From: Paenibacillus mesophilus
GTDB taxonomy: Bacteria > Bacillota > Bacilli > Paenibacillales > NBRC-103111
Direction: 5' to 3'
DNA length: 64,000 bases
NCBI RefSeq assembly: GCF_005938385.1
Contig: NZ_VCRA01000031.1
Span: 1-64,000, forward strand
Shown here: positions 34,746-44,198 of the stretch, in pieces
Position numbering within the stretch: position 1 is the stretch's first letter
Layout of the letters: each line of letters opens with the position of its first letter
Translations under genes and position numbers: made by a program
Notes under the pieces: model-generated
Databases searched by the model: none
Seen by the model: the letters and a program-made list of their open reading frames with translations, nothing else
What the model was told of the DNA's origin: nothing

Positions 34746-35459
34746 ATGACGGATCCGAGCGTGAATAAAACAGCGGCATTTTATAAGCAAAATATTACGG
34801 AAGAACTGATCACTTATATAAAAGACCAAATTTTGATGGGACACTTGAATCCGGGGGACCGCATCGTGGAATCCAGGTTGGCGAAGGAGCTCGGACTCAG
34901 CCAGACGCCGGTCCGGGAGGCGCTTCGCCATCTGCAGGGAGAAGGGCTCATTACGATCATTCCGAATAAAGGGACGATCGTCTCCCCTTTGGACGACAAG
35001 GCCGTTTATGAAATTTACTCCGTGCGCGCTTTGTTCGAAGGGCTGGCGATCCGGACGGTAACGAAGCAGGCCACAGCGGAAGAAATAGCCGAGCTGGAGC
35101 GGCTGTACGAGACGATGAAGGAGAAGCTGCACGATGATTCGGTTGCGTATTTGCTGAAGGATTCGTTCTACATTCACGAGAAAATCGTCCATCTGTCCAA
35201 GCACGCGAAAATCATCTCGATGTACCGGTCCATCTCGTTCCAGATCGCGCTGCTGAACCGGACGCTCGGCACGACCTCGTCCAAGCAGAAGGAAGTCGAC
35301 ACGCACCTGGAATTGATTGAGGTCATTAAGCAAGGGGACCCGGATGCGGCGGAGAAGACGATGCGCGCTCATATTTACCGTTCGTACATGGAGTTTGTAC
35401 AGGTTGCCCCGAACCCGCCGATCGATCCGTACAACGGCGATGAACAACTGTGGGTATAA
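34746..35459 (+). CDS. GntR-family regulator, FadR subfamily (FCD domain)
   Basis: 237 residues. N-terminal winged HTH about 15-80 (LNPGDRIVESRLAKELGLSQ, TPVREALRHLQGEGLI, the family's hallmark). All-helical FCD ligand domain about 90-225, with Asp/His metal contacts such as DSFYIHEKIV. It probably senses a sugar acid or other carboxylate. It stands at the head of the 35-46 kb glycan cluster, reads in the same direction and has its own terminator, so local control of the downstream genes is a fair inference. Confidence 0.92.
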   Translation: MTDPSVNKTAAFYKQNITEELITYIKDQILMGHLNPGDRIVESRLAKELGLSQTPVREALRHLQGEGLITIIPNKGTIVSPLDDKAVYEIYSVRALFEGLAIRTVTKQATAEEIAELERLYETMKEKLHDDSVAYLLKDSFYIHEKIVHLSKHAKIISMYRSISFQIALLNRTLGTTSSKQKEVDTHLELIEVIKQGDPDAAEKTMRAHIYRSYMEFVQVAPNPPIDPYNGDEQLWV

Positions 35460-35476
35460 TCGAATAGCAAGAAACG

Positions 35477-35511
35477 GCTTCCCGTCCAGGTTGAGATGGG
35501 GAGCTTTTTTT
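35477..35511 (+). terminator. Rho-independent terminator of gntR
   Basis: GCTTCCC/GGGGAGC (one GU pair) with a 14-nt loop and a run of seven T. Confidence 0.8.
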
Positions 35512-35526
35512 CTTTCATTTTTCCAA

Positions 35527-35555
35527 TTGACCGATTTGATATTATATATTATATT
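35527..35555 (+). promoter_or_regulatory. Promoter of the first binding-protein gene, shared design with 44511
   Basis: TTGACC (35527-35532), 17-base spacer, TATATT (35550-35555). The spacer holds ATATTATATATT, the same string as before the binding-protein gene at 44573. Confidence 0.6.
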
Positions 35556-35653
35556 TATTCCATAATCGATAATGATTAAAGGTGGTTGATACGGTTATCG
35601 TCGTTTTTTGCCTAGGAGGTTCGCAGCACATTCCAATGTAAAGGAGCTGTAAC

Positions 35654-36994
35654 ATGTCCATGAAAAGGATTTTCCCTGCACTGCTCGCGGCAATTCCCCT
35701 TATGACCTCGGCATGCGGCAATAGCGCAAACGACTCTCCTCCACCCGCAGCGACTAAATCACCCGAGTCCGCCGCCGCTGTCAAAGCCGAACCGGCCGAA
35801 CCGGTCGAGCTCGTAGTTTTCTCGACTACCGGCGATTCGCCGGATGGCTTCAACCAAATTCATGGAGACACGATCAGGCAGAAGTTTCCGAACTACACGA
35901 TCAAGTACATTCAGAACAAGCCCGGACAGACGCTGCCCGAATTGCTCGCCCAGAAGCAGCGGATCGATCTTATTTACCAAAACATTTCATACTTTTACGA
36001 AATGGGCGCAAGCGGCAACCTGTTCTACGACATGACGGACATGGTCGCCAAGCACAAGGTCGATATGGCGAAATTCGAGCCTACCCTCATCGACGGCATC
36101 CGCAGTTCCGGGGGCGGCAAGCTGTACGGACTTCCCGTAACGAATGTCGGCTTCGTCCTGTATTACAACAAAGATATATTCGATAAATTCGGGGTGGCCT
36201 ACCCCCGCGACGGCATGTACTGGGACGAAATGCTGGACCTTGCCAAGAAGTTGACCCGCAAGGAAGGCGACAAGCAGTATTTGGGATACGCTTCCGACCT
36301 GTTCCTCTTGATGAACAACCCGCTCTCCGTTCCTCTCATCGATCCGAAGACGGAGAAGCCTACCTTTACCCAGGAGCCGTGGAAGAAGCTGTTCGATACG
36401 ATCGTCATCCAGCCGTCCGAGAGCCAAGCTTACAAAGACCGGACGGCGGCTTTGAAGGCGCTTCCATATCGATTCGAGTTCACCAATTCGCAGGAGCTTG
36501 CCATGTTCTCCTTTATATCCAAATTCCCGCAGGCAGTGCCCGATACGCTGCAGAAAGTGAATTGGGATATGGTCGCCCTGCCCACCTTCCGCGATCAGCC
36601 GGGAGTCGGTACCCAGACGACGCCGGAAATGTTCGGCATTACATCGATGGCGCAGCATAAAGAGGAAGCGATGAACGTCATTCATTATTTGACTACGCCC
36701 GAAGCCCAGACGATGTATTCCAGGAAAGGGCTTATGCCGGTCATTAAAGACGAGGCGGTCAAGAAAGCGTTCGGGGAAGGCTCGCAATTCAAAAACATTC
36801 ATTGGAGCTCCGTCTATTACAACAAACCGGCGCCCCTAACGATCCGGACGAACTACCAATTGACCGTGGAAGGCATTTTGCGCAAGCAGGTCGTCGATAT
36901 CGTGCTCGGCAAAACCGATTTGAACACAGCGACGCGCAATGCCAGCGAAGAAGCGGAGAAAGCGATAGCGGCGCTGAAAAGCGGAACGAAATGA
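35654..36994 (+). CDS. Extracellular solute-binding lipoprotein, ABC family 1 (no permease nearby)
   Basis: 446 residues. MSMKRIFPALLAAIPLMTSA then lipid-anchored Cys21. A Pro/Ala-rich linker follows to about residue 50. Family-1 features: VGFVLYYNKDIFDKFGVAYP (about 163-182), RDGMYWDEMLDLAKKL, and MFGITSMAQHKEEAMNVIHY. Close in sequence to the protein at 39403 (for example FPNYTIKYIQ against IPNYTIKYIQ), so the two look like paralogues from a local duplication. ATG follows AAGGAG. No transporter permease follows; next is a glycosidase-like gene. Confidence 0.92.
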   Translation: MSMKRIFPALLAAIPLMTSACGNSANDSPPPAATKSPESAAAVKAEPAEPVELVVFSTTGDSPDGFNQIHGDTIRQKFPNYTIKYIQNKPGQTLPELLAQKQRIDLIYQNISYFYEMGASGNLFYDMTDMVAKHKVDMAKFEPTLIDGIRSSGGGKLYGLPVTNVGFVLYYNKDIFDKFGVAYPRDGMYWDEMLDLAKKLTRKEGDKQYLGYASDLFLLMNNPLSVPLIDPKTEKPTFTQEPWKKLFDTIVIQPSESQAYKDRTAALKALPYRFEFTNSQELAMFSFISKFPQAVPDTLQKVNWDMVALPTFRDQPGVGTQTTPEMFGITSMAQHKEEAMNVIHYLTTPEAQTMYSRKGLMPVIKDEAVKKAFGEGSQFKNIHWSSVYYNKPAPLTIRTNYQLTVEGILRKQVVDIVLGKTDLNTATRNASEEAEKAIAALKSGTK

Positions 36995-37228
36995 TACTCT
37001 TACAAGGGGGTTTTACATGAAGTATACATAATGAGAAATCGATTTCCAAAAATGTTATAAGAAAAGCTTCTAATCGAAGTCTTTTCCACGATGAATGACC
37101 CTGCGTAAGAGGTAGTTTTTCTTGGTATACAATTTATTCTTTTCGTTCACAAGGTCCGAAAATTTATAAATTCTATAACGTTTAAAAGGATTTCATAAAA
37201 AGTGGGTACATATGAGGGAGGACTAGAA

Positions 37229-39328
37229 ATGAGTACACCGTGGTTTAAAAAGAGTCATCGAAGATGTTTGGTCGATATGCATATTCCGGACTGGGATGAA
37301 CGGTTTCTATCGAAATTCGATTCGAAGCGGTATGTCGAGCTGATGAAGCTCGCTCAGGTTGACGCCATTTACTTCTATACGAACTCCTGCGTGGGACTTA
37401 CCAACTTCCCGACTAAAGCCGACAAAATGCATAAAGGGCTGAAGGGCAGGGATATCGTTCGCGAGATTACGACGCTGACCAAAGAAGCCGGATTGCCCTC
37501 GGTTGTGTACTATAACATTTGGTCGAAGTGGGCGTATGATCATCATCCGGAATGGCGGGCGGTCAACAGCGAGGGACTGACCACCGGAGATTATTATTGG
37601 GGACAACCGGGCAGATATGGCGTATGCTGCTACAACCACGAGGGATATCGCGATATGGTACTCACGGATGTAGAGCAGCTGTGCAAAAACTATGAATTTG
37701 ACGGTCTATGGATCGACATGATCATGCTGTCGCAAGTGTGCTATTGCTCGGCGTGCCGGAAACGGTACTTGGAAGAGACGGGGATCAGCGAAATTCCGAG
37801 AGTGGTCGATTGGAACAATCCCAAGTTTGTGGAGTTCCAGCGGCGCCGGGAGGCGTGGCAGTCCGGATTCGCCGAGCTGGTCACGCAGTCCGCCAAGAAA
37901 TGGAAGCCCGGCATATCCGTAGCTCATAATGTCGCCGGTTATTTTGTAGGCTGGCACCAAGGCGCTTCCCTGAAGTATTTTGATCAAAACGATTATTTGA
38001 GCGGAGATATATCGGGAGGGCCTCAAACGGTCAACTATGTGTGCAAGATGTTCCATAGTACAAGCAAAAACCATTCCGTCGAATTTATGACGACGGTAGC
38101 CGACGCCAATCTGCTGGAGCATACAGTCTACAAGCCGAAGCATTATTTGAAAAACCTGGTGTACTTGGCGATGGCCAATAATGGTGCTTTCAGTTTCATT
38201 GACGCGATTGATCCGCTAGGTACGATGAACGAAAAGATGTATCGCATGTTGGGCGAGATATACGGAGAAACGCGCCAGTACGAGCCCTACATGGATTACG
38301 ACGCCGAGTATTGCCAAGATGTCGCCATCTATACGAACATCGAATCGTTGATCGATTTGCGCGACAACGGCAAAAAGGTGGAAAAAGTGCCCCCCACAGG
38401 CTCCGCTCCGCACCATGCGGCGGCAATGAATGCGGCCAGAGCGATGATAGACGGTAATATTCCGTTCGGCGTCATCAGCAAAAACAGACTGGATAATCTG
38501 CATAAGTACCAAGTCGTCATTTTGCCCGACATGCAAATGATGGATGACGAAGAGGTCGAGGCGATCCGCAAGTTCGTAGCGGCCGGAGGAAGCGTGTATG
38601 CAAGCGCCAATACTTCCTTGGTGGACAAAACCGGTAAGCGGCATGAAAATTATATGCTCTCCGACGTATTCGGTGTCGACTATGAGCGAACGACATGGGA
38701 GGACATCGGCTATTACGCGCCGACCGAGGCAGGAAAGCCGCTGTTCGCCGATTACGACGAGTCGTACCCGATGACCGTGAACTGCAATCAAATGCTCGCC
38801 AAGCCGCACGAAGGCACGGAGACGCTGGCCACGATCGTGCTGCCCGAGCTTGATCCGAACAATCCGCATCAGTTCTCGTCGGCGATCAGCAGTCCGCCGG
38901 AAATTCCGACCAATTATCCGGGCATTACGGTCAACCGATACGGCAACGGCCGGGCGATGTATGCGGCGGGGTATTTGGAAAGGATGGCCAAGACGGGGCA
39001 GCGCACTATTTTTATCGATCTTATCAAATCTTTGCTGAACAAAGCTCCCCACTTCCGGACCAATGCGCCGAAGCCTGTGGAAATTACGATGTTCCGGCAC
39101 AAATCCGATAAGCGTTATACGATTAACGTCATCAACTTCCAGCAGGAGCAGCCGAACATTCCGGTATCGGGAGTGCGCGTGGAAGTGAATATCGGGGATA
39201 AGAAGCCGACTCGCGTGCTGTTTCTGCCGAAAGAAGAACCGGTTGATTTTACGGTAGAGGGCGAGTACATTGCGTTTGACGTACCGCAGCTGGACACGTT
39301 CCATATGTTTGCGATCGATTGCGAGTAA
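37229..39328 (+). CDS. GHL6-like glycoside hydrolase with beta-galactosidase-trimerisation-like domain
   Basis: 699 residues, no signal peptide. The N-terminal TIM barrel (about 10-370) resembles hypothetical glycosyl hydrolase 6/GH29-like proteins: LMKLAQVDAIYFYTNSCVGL, GVCCYNHEGYRDMVLTDVEQ and FDGLWIDMIMLSQVCYCSAC, whose Asp is a candidate nucleophile. Residues about 400-610 resemble the beta-galactosidase trimerisation domain (VVILPDMQMMDDEEVEAIRK, FVAAGGSVYASAN). A C-terminal beta-domain follows. Likely a cytoplasmic exo-glycosidase acting on imported oligosaccharide; specificity unknown. ATG follows GAGGGAGG; an upstream GTG in frame lacks a site. Confidence 0.8.
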   Translation: MSTPWFKKSHRRCLVDMHIPDWDERFLSKFDSKRYVELMKLAQVDAIYFYTNSCVGLTNFPTKADKMHKGLKGRDIVREITTLTKEAGLPSVVYYNIWSKWAYDHHPEWRAVNSEGLTTGDYYWGQPGRYGVCCYNHEGYRDMVLTDVEQLCKNYEFDGLWIDMIMLSQVCYCSACRKRYLEETGISEIPRVVDWNNPKFVEFQRRREAWQSGFAELVTQSAKKWKPGISVAHNVAGYFVGWHQGASLKYFDQNDYLSGDISGGPQTVNYVCKMFHSTSKNHSVEFMTTVADANLLEHTVYKPKHYLKNLVYLAMANNGAFSFIDAIDPLGTMNEKMYRMLGEIYGETRQYEPYMDYDAEYCQDVAIYTNIESLIDLRDNGKKVEKVPPTGSAPHHAAAMNAARAMIDGNIPFGVISKNRLDNLHKYQVVILPDMQMMDDEEVEAIRKFVAAGGSVYASANTSLVDKTGKRHENYMLSDVFGVDYERTTWEDIGYYAPTEAGKPLFADYDESYPMTVNCNQMLAKPHEGTETLATIVLPELDPNNPHQFSSAISSPPEIPTNYPGITVNRYGNGRAMYAAGYLERMAKTGQRTIFIDLIKSLLNKAPHFRTNAPKPVEITMFRHKSDKRYTINVINFQQEQPNIPVSGVRVEVNIGDKKPTRVLFLPKEEPVDFTVEGEYIAFDVPQLDTFHMFAIDCE

Positions 39329-39344
39329 ATGTTTTGGCGAGCGG

Positions 39345-39372
39345 GCGCCTCTTTTCAATGCAAAAGAGGCGC
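39345..39372 (+). terminator. Perfect hairpin between the glycosidase and binding-protein genes
   Basis: GCGCCTCTTTT/AAAAGAGGCGC, 11 bp with a 6-nt loop, no T-run after it. More likely an mRNA-processing or stabilising hairpin, or a weak attenuator, than a full terminator. Confidence 0.5.
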
Positions 39373-39402
39373 TAGAGATAACAGATATGGGGAGGGTCTA
39401 GC

Positions 39403-40737
39403 TTGAATAAAAAATATTTCATTCCATCGATCGGCGTGATGATCGCAACTTCGATACTGGCGGGCTGCGGCAGCTCGGGAAAGGCTAAGGAGGATGCGGC
39501 CGTTACTCCGACGGCACCGATCGATTATACGAAAGAAGCGGCCGAAATCGTATTTTATTCCAACAACGGCGAGCTGGTCGAAAGCTTCGATTCCCGCATG
39601 GGCAATGCTTTGCGCAAAAAAATTCCGAACTATACGATCAAATATATTCAGGCCGGCAAAGGAACGCAGCTGACCGATTTGATCACGACCAATACGCGGT
39701 TCGATATCTTCTATCAGTCGATCGGCAATTTCGAAGCGGCGGCTTTCCCGGTAGACATTCAATACGATATGGCCGAGCTGATCAAGAAGCACGGCATCGA
39801 TTTATCGCGGCTCGATCCGACCGTCGTCGATGCGGTCAAGCAGGCTTCCGGCGGGAAAATGTACGGCTTGCCGGTCACTACGACCAATCTGGTCCTGTAT
39901 TACAATAAAGATGTATTCAATAAATTCGGCGTACCGTTCCCGAAAGACGGGATGACATGGGACGAAGTGATGGACATGAACAAGAAGCTGACCCGTCTGG
40001 ACAGCGGCGTCCAATATTTCGGATTCACCCATTCGCCCTTCCACTCGTTCCGCCTCAATCCGTTATCGATTCCGCATGCCGACATGACAGCCGATAAGCC
40101 GACCATCAACAAGGACGAGCGTTGGAAAACGTACTTCGATATTTTCTATACACAGCCGCTCGGCGCGCCCGGTTACCAGGACGGAGTTGTGAAACTGAAC
40201 AGGCTTCCCGATATTAATGATTTCGTCAAAAGCAAGACGGTCGGGATGTATGCGTACCTGTCCAGCTTGATCTATGCGTGGGAGAAAGAGCTTAAGGAGC
40301 TGAATTGGGATATCGTCTCCTTGCCGACGATCAAAGGGCAGCCGGCGGTCGGTTCGCAATCGTATCCGAGCTATTACGGCATTACGAAGATGGCCCAGAA
40401 CAAGGATGCCGCAGCCCAAGTGCTCAAATATCTCGTGTCCGACGAATTCCAGGCGGAGATTGCCCGCAAAGGAACGATGCCCGTATTGAACAGCGACAAA
40501 GTAAAGGCGGATCTCGGCAAGGAGTCCCCATATGCGGACCGGAACTGGAAAGCGATATTCTACAATAAATTCGCGCCGATTCCTCCGAAAGCGGCTTATG
40601 ACGGCGATTTGGTGACGGCGTATTACAACTTCGGCAACCAGTACAGCTTGGGCAAGATGGATATGAATACGACGCTCCGCAGCGCGGAAGAAGACGCCTT
40701 GAAGAAAATCGAAGCATTCAAGCAAAAAACCAAATAA
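39403..40737 (+). CDS. Extracellular solute-binding lipoprotein, ABC family 1 (no permease nearby)
   Basis: 444 residues. Lipoprotein signal MNKKYFIPSIGVMIATSILA with Cys22. NLVLYYNKDVFNKFGVPFPK (about 164-183) and DGMTWDEVMDMNKKLTRL are the family-1 hinge segments. IVSLPTIKGQPAVGSQSYPS and YYGITKMAQNKDAAAQVLKY follow near the C-terminus. TTG start behind GGGGAGGG. Follows the GHL6-like gene after a hairpin and precedes a Tat beta-helix gene by 79 bases, repeating the order seen at 23113-26205. Paralogue of the protein at 35654. Confidence 0.92.
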   Translation: MNKKYFIPSIGVMIATSILAGCGSSGKAKEDAAVTPTAPIDYTKEAAEIVFYSNNGELVESFDSRMGNALRKKIPNYTIKYIQAGKGTQLTDLITTNTRFDIFYQSIGNFEAAAFPVDIQYDMAELIKKHGIDLSRLDPTVVDAVKQASGGKMYGLPVTTTNLVLYYNKDVFNKFGVPFPKDGMTWDEVMDMNKKLTRLDSGVQYFGFTHSPFHSFRLNPLSIPHADMTADKPTINKDERWKTYFDIFYTQPLGAPGYQDGVVKLNRLPDINDFVKSKTVGMYAYLSSLIYAWEKELKELNWDIVSLPTIKGQPAVGSQSYPSYYGITKMAQNKDAAAQVLKYLVSDEFQAEIARKGTMPVLNSDKVKADLGKESPYADRNWKAIFYNKFAPIPPKAAYDGDLVTAYYNFGNQYSLGKMDMNTTLRSAEEDALKKIEAFKQKTK

Positions 40738-40816
40738 GCCGCTTATGTCCGCGCAGCTTGCATCGATCCGACAACCGTGTGCGCTCTAACAAACAATACC
40801 TATTGGAGGCGTGTAT

Positions 40817-42811
40817 ATGGATAAACCGAACAACGATCATGAGACTGTTGTTGAAAGCGATTGCAGTACGGAGAAGAGTGACGGCACGGCGGCGAAAGAT
40901 GACGGATGGATGAGCCGGAGAACGATGCTCGCTTCGCTCGGCGCGACGGGTGCATTGGTCGCTGCGGGGAGCTGGATGCATGCGCTGAACGCGAAGGCGG
41001 CGGGGGAGGATCCTTTGGTACTGATCGGAGATTTGTCACAGCTAACCACAACCGATAAATCCGACCTCGTTCATGCCATTAACGAAAATGTCGGGAGGCT
41101 GGAGGCGCTGCGGCCTATCAACGTATTGAAGCCGCCGGCTCCGCTGGCGCCTCTGGTCGGGGACGGGGTGACGGACGACACGGCCGCTTTTCAAGCGATA
41201 CTGAACTACGCCGCGACCAATAAATGCTCGGTGTTTTGTCCGGGAGGCAAAACGTATCTCGTATCGTCGATCCGGATCAAAAACGGAACGGTAGCACTGC
41301 GATGCGAAGGTGTCATCAAGGGGAAGGGCACGGCGGTCAACGGCGTCGTTCAGCTGGATGGGCCGAGGCTGTTCGGCGGGACGGCGGTCGAAAATTGCAC
41401 GATAAGCGTAAATATCGATATGTCCGGCGGGGATCGGGAAGCCATCAAGGCGGACGCATGCAAAAACTGCTCGTTTATTTCCAATCGCATTTATGGATTT
41501 ACGAATCACGCGACCTTGAATCATTACGGAATCTTGCTCTGGTTCGACTCGAACTATAACAAAATCCAAAACAATCATATTGTCGGATACGAGAATCCGA
41601 CCCAACGCGGCTTGCTGATCGACCTGATCGGGGAATCGGCCAATTTTGGAGGCTTTTTCGATAACGGCAATATTGTCCCTCCCACTATACCTTGCGTCGG
41701 CAATATCATTACCGGCAATACGCTGCTGTACGGCAGCTACGCCGTGAATCTGCTCGCTGCGGAGTACACGATCGTATCGAACAACTACTGCATGAAGCAA
41801 AACCATCGCAGCATTTACGTCGCCCAGGCGTCCAATAACAGTGTAATAACCTCGAATGAATTGCTGGGGTTCCTCTCCTCGGGCGTACTGTTGGGATACG
41901 GGGCTTACAAGAACGTTGTGACCTCCAACCTGATGAAGCAAATCGACGGGTATAATACGATCGGCGGCGAAGCGGCGGTCAACATCAATACGGGCGCCTA
42001 TGAGAATCTGATCGCAAGCAACCGAATCGAGAGCTTTACGAATTACGGGGTGTACATGGCCGTCAATAGCATCGGGAATGTGGTGGACGGGAATACGATA
42101 TCCCGGCATTACATCGCGGCGATCGCTCTGGAAAACGATTGGATCAGGCCGCTTCCGGCAGATGCCAAATATTCGCGACCCAATTATGGCGCGCCGATTG
42201 TCGGAACCGCATGGGGCTCCAAAGATTCGGAGAACAATGTGATCCAGAACAACACGATAAGCGCCTGTTATACGGGCAGGGCGATGTGCGCCATCTATAT
42301 CGCGCAATTGGGACCGACGTTAACCACCTCGAACAACGTCATTCAGAACAATGTCGTGACGAATGCGGCAAGCTACGCTTACCACTTGTACGTGTTTGAG
42401 GAGACGAGCGGGAAGCTTGCGAACAATACGTTGAAAAACAACTCTTTTTATATGACGACATTAAGTAAAATTTATTTGTCCCGGGGCCGAAAACATTTCG
42501 CGCAATGCTCCGGCAATGATGCGCTCGATACGGATGCGTTTACGTTCGCGGACGGCGACACGACGCCATCGGTCGGCAAGGGCGGCTCGTTTGCTTTTGC
42601 CAATACGGCTCCGACCCTTGTCACGATGTTCGACGACGGGATGAACAACCAGACGATCGTAGTCAGGCTCGCGGTTAACACGACGATCGTGTATGGAGCT
42701 TCCGCGATCCGAACGAAAGGCAATGTCGACATTACGGGCGCCAATTCGAATCAGTTCGTAACGTTTAAATTGCTGGGAGGAATTTGGTTCGAGCAATCGA
42801 GGAGTTTCTAG
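40817..42811 (+). CDS. Tat-exported right-handed beta-helix (pectate-lyase-superfamily) protein
   Basis: 664 residues. A hydrophilic N-end precedes the twin-arginine signal MSRRTMLASLGATGALVAAG (Arg34-Arg35). GDLSQLTTTDKSDLVHAINE is a segment common in phage tail fibres. VGDGVTDDTAAFQAIL opens the Pectate_lyase_3 helix. Long NosD-like parallel-helix repeats follow (NKIQNNHIVGYEN, NVVDGNTISRHY, NVIQNNTISACY). A small C-terminal beta-domain ends GGIWFEQSRSF. Probably a cell-surface polysaccharide lyase/epimerase. ATG 40817 with GGAGG; GTG 40811 is too near the site. Its last ten codons are echoed at 44425. Confidence 0.82.
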   Translation: MDKPNNDHETVVESDCSTEKSDGTAAKDDGWMSRRTMLASLGATGALVAAGSWMHALNAKAAGEDPLVLIGDLSQLTTTDKSDLVHAINENVGRLEALRPINVLKPPAPLAPLVGDGVTDDTAAFQAILNYAATNKCSVFCPGGKTYLVSSIRIKNGTVALRCEGVIKGKGTAVNGVVQLDGPRLFGGTAVENCTISVNIDMSGGDREAIKADACKNCSFISNRIYGFTNHATLNHYGILLWFDSNYNKIQNNHIVGYENPTQRGLLIDLIGESANFGGFFDNGNIVPPTIPCVGNIITGNTLLYGSYAVNLLAAEYTIVSNNYCMKQNHRSIYVAQASNNSVITSNELLGFLSSGVLLGYGAYKNVVTSNLMKQIDGYNTIGGEAAVNINTGAYENLIASNRIESFTNYGVYMAVNSIGNVVDGNTISRHYIAAIALENDWIRPLPADAKYSRPNYGAPIVGTAWGSKDSENNVIQNNTISACYTGRAMCAIYIAQLGPTLTTSNNVIQNNVVTNAASYAYHLYVFEETSGKLANNTLKNNSFYMTTLSKIYLSRGRKHFAQCSGNDALDTDAFTFADGDTTPSVGKGGSFAFANTAPTLVTMFDDGMNNQTIVVRLAVNTTIVYGASAIRTKGNVDITGANSNQFVTFKLLGGIWFEQSRSF

Positions 42812-42820
42812 AGATCGTGA

Positions 42821-42849
42821 CGCCCGGGAGGCTGATTGCTTCCCGGGCG
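42821..42849 (+). terminator. Hairpin after the Tat beta-helix gene
   Basis: Perfect 9-bp CGCCCGGGA/TCCCGGGCG just after the stop codon; no T-run, so termination is uncertain. Confidence 0.5.
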
Positions 42850-42860
42850 AACCATTTGTC

Positions 42861-42922
42861 AGGCTGTTGAAAAAGTCAAAGAGAGATTTGTCATACAACT
42901 TTGCAGACTTTTTCAACAGCCT
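42861..42922. repeat. 62-bp element with perfect 17-bp inverted ends
   Basis: AGGCTGTTGAAAAAGTC and GACTTTTTCAACAGCCT enclose 28 bases. The GGCTGTTGAAAAAGT end resembles terminal repeats of some Firmicute insertion sequences, so this may be a minimal MITE. It ends 8 bases before the ribosome site of the next gene. Confidence 0.7.
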
Positions 42923-42943
42923 CAATTTATGGAGGGATTCAGG

Positions 42944-44158
42944 GTGAGGACAGTTCGGGCTGGGATTATCGGCATCGGCGGATATGGTACGAATCACGTT
43001 AAGGCCATGCTGGATTTGGTCAAGGAAGGGCTGCTGGAGGTTGTCGCATTTGCCGAGGTGCGGGCGGAGGCGTATGCGGAGGAGTACCGCCAGCTTGTCA
43101 CATGCGGAGCGGCTCATTATACCGATTATGAGCGGATGCTGAACGAGCATCCGGAAATGGATTTCGTCGTCATCGCCACCCCGATCGCCGCCCACAAGCC
43201 GATGTGCATCCGTGCGATGCAGCTCGGCTTCCATGTGCTCGTGGAGAAGCCGCCGGCCGTGACGGTGCAGGATGTGGACGAGATCATCGCGGCCGGAAGA
43301 GCCAACCGCCGGCTGTGCCAAGTCAATTTCCAGCATACGTCCAGCCGCGCGTTCCGGGAGCTGCTGCAGCAGCTTCGGGCCGGGGCGATCGGGCGGCTTG
43401 TCGATGTAACGGGAGTAGGCATGTGGAGAAGAGGGCGCTCGTATTACGACCGCACCCGATGGGCGGGCAAGCTTATACTGGACGGTGTGTACGTCCTGGA
43501 CGGTACGTTCAACAATCCGCTCGCCCATCTGCTGAACAATTGCCTGCTCGCGGCCGGAAGCGGCGACGCTTCGAGGGGGGAGCACCGGTCCGTGCAGGCC
43601 GAGCTGTATCATGTCAACGAAATCGAAGGAGACGACGTGTCGTGTATTCGGGTGAACGCGGCGAACGGCGTTGTCGTTCACTTCTACGCGATGCTGTCTC
43701 ACGATAAGGACGAGACGCCTTACCTGACCGTTCGCGGGACGGAAGGAGAAGCGAGCTGGAATTACGAGAACGAATGGACGATCCGCAGCCGGGATGGCGA
43801 GAGAAGCTTTTCGTACGGACCGGAAAATTTGCTGCGCCATATGTACTTGAACCTGATGCAGGCGATCGGCGGCGATGGCGGCGAGCCGCTGTTCTCCCCG
43901 ATCGAGGCGAGCCGCGGCTTCATCCTCGTTTCCAATGGCGCATACGAGTCGTCGCGTATCGTCCGCGCCATTCCAGCTCCGTTCGTGGAGGAGCGGGACG
44001 TTAACGGCTCCGCGTTTCGGCTGTTGCCGGGGTTGTCCTTGGTCATGAAGGACGTGGCGGACAAACGGCAGCTGTATTCAGAGTATGGGCTCCCTTGGGC
44101 GGTGCTGACGCTGCCGTACCGGATGGAGGGCTACAGCCGCTTCGAGCTGCCGCGGTAA
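42944..44158 (+). CDS. Gfo/Idh/MocA-family oxidoreductase
   Basis: 404 residues. RAGIIGIGGYGTNHVKAML (Gly motif at 10-15) binds NAD(P). VVIATPIAAHKP and the EKP motif (101-103) are diagnostic, the Lys being catalytic. The C-terminal domain (about 125-400) contains GMWRRGRSYYDRTRWAGKLI and a Cys/His/Asp-rich SHDKDETPYLTVRG. Oxidises or isomerises a sugar or inositol derivative; substrate unknown. GTG start 7 bases after GGAGGG; reading further upstream would run through the 42861 palindrome. Follows the Tat gene and probably completes this glycan cluster. Confidence 0.9.
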   Translation: MRTVRAGIIGIGGYGTNHVKAMLDLVKEGLLEVVAFAEVRAEAYAEEYRQLVTCGAAHYTDYERMLNEHPEMDFVVIATPIAAHKPMCIRAMQLGFHVLVEKPPAVTVQDVDEIIAAGRANRRLCQVNFQHTSSRAFRELLQQLRAGAIGRLVDVTGVGMWRRGRSYYDRTRWAGKLILDGVYVLDGTFNNPLAHLLNNCLLAAGSGDASRGEHRSVQAELYHVNEIEGDDVSCIRVNAANGVVVHFYAMLSHDKDETPYLTVRGTEGEASWNYENEWTIRSRDGERSFSYGPENLLRHMYLNLMQAIGGDGGEPLFSPIEASRGFILVSNGAYESSRIVRAIPAPFVEERDVNGSAFRLLPGLSLVMKDVADKRQLYSEYGLPWAVLTLPYRMEGYSRFELPR

Positions 44159-44198
44159 AAGAGTCCGGGCCTAGCAGAAGATACTTGGCCTCCCTTAA

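Noticed and set aside
41042..42307. Long minus-strand frame opposite the Tat beta-helix gene
   Set aside because: Mirror of the beta-helix coding pattern with low-complexity Ile/Arg/Asp composition and no family resemblance.
40811..42811. Possible CRISPR-like or tandem DNA repeats in the beta-helix gene (recurring AAC/AAT-rich units)
   Set aside because: The periodicity is protein-level parallel-helix repeats (NxIxxN) with variable codons, not conserved DNA repeats with spacers.
42836..42943. N-terminal extension of the Gfo/Idh protein from 42836
   Set aside because: It would translate through the 42861-42922 palindrome; the GTG at 42944 has an ideal ribosome site and begins exactly at the nucleotide-binding strand.
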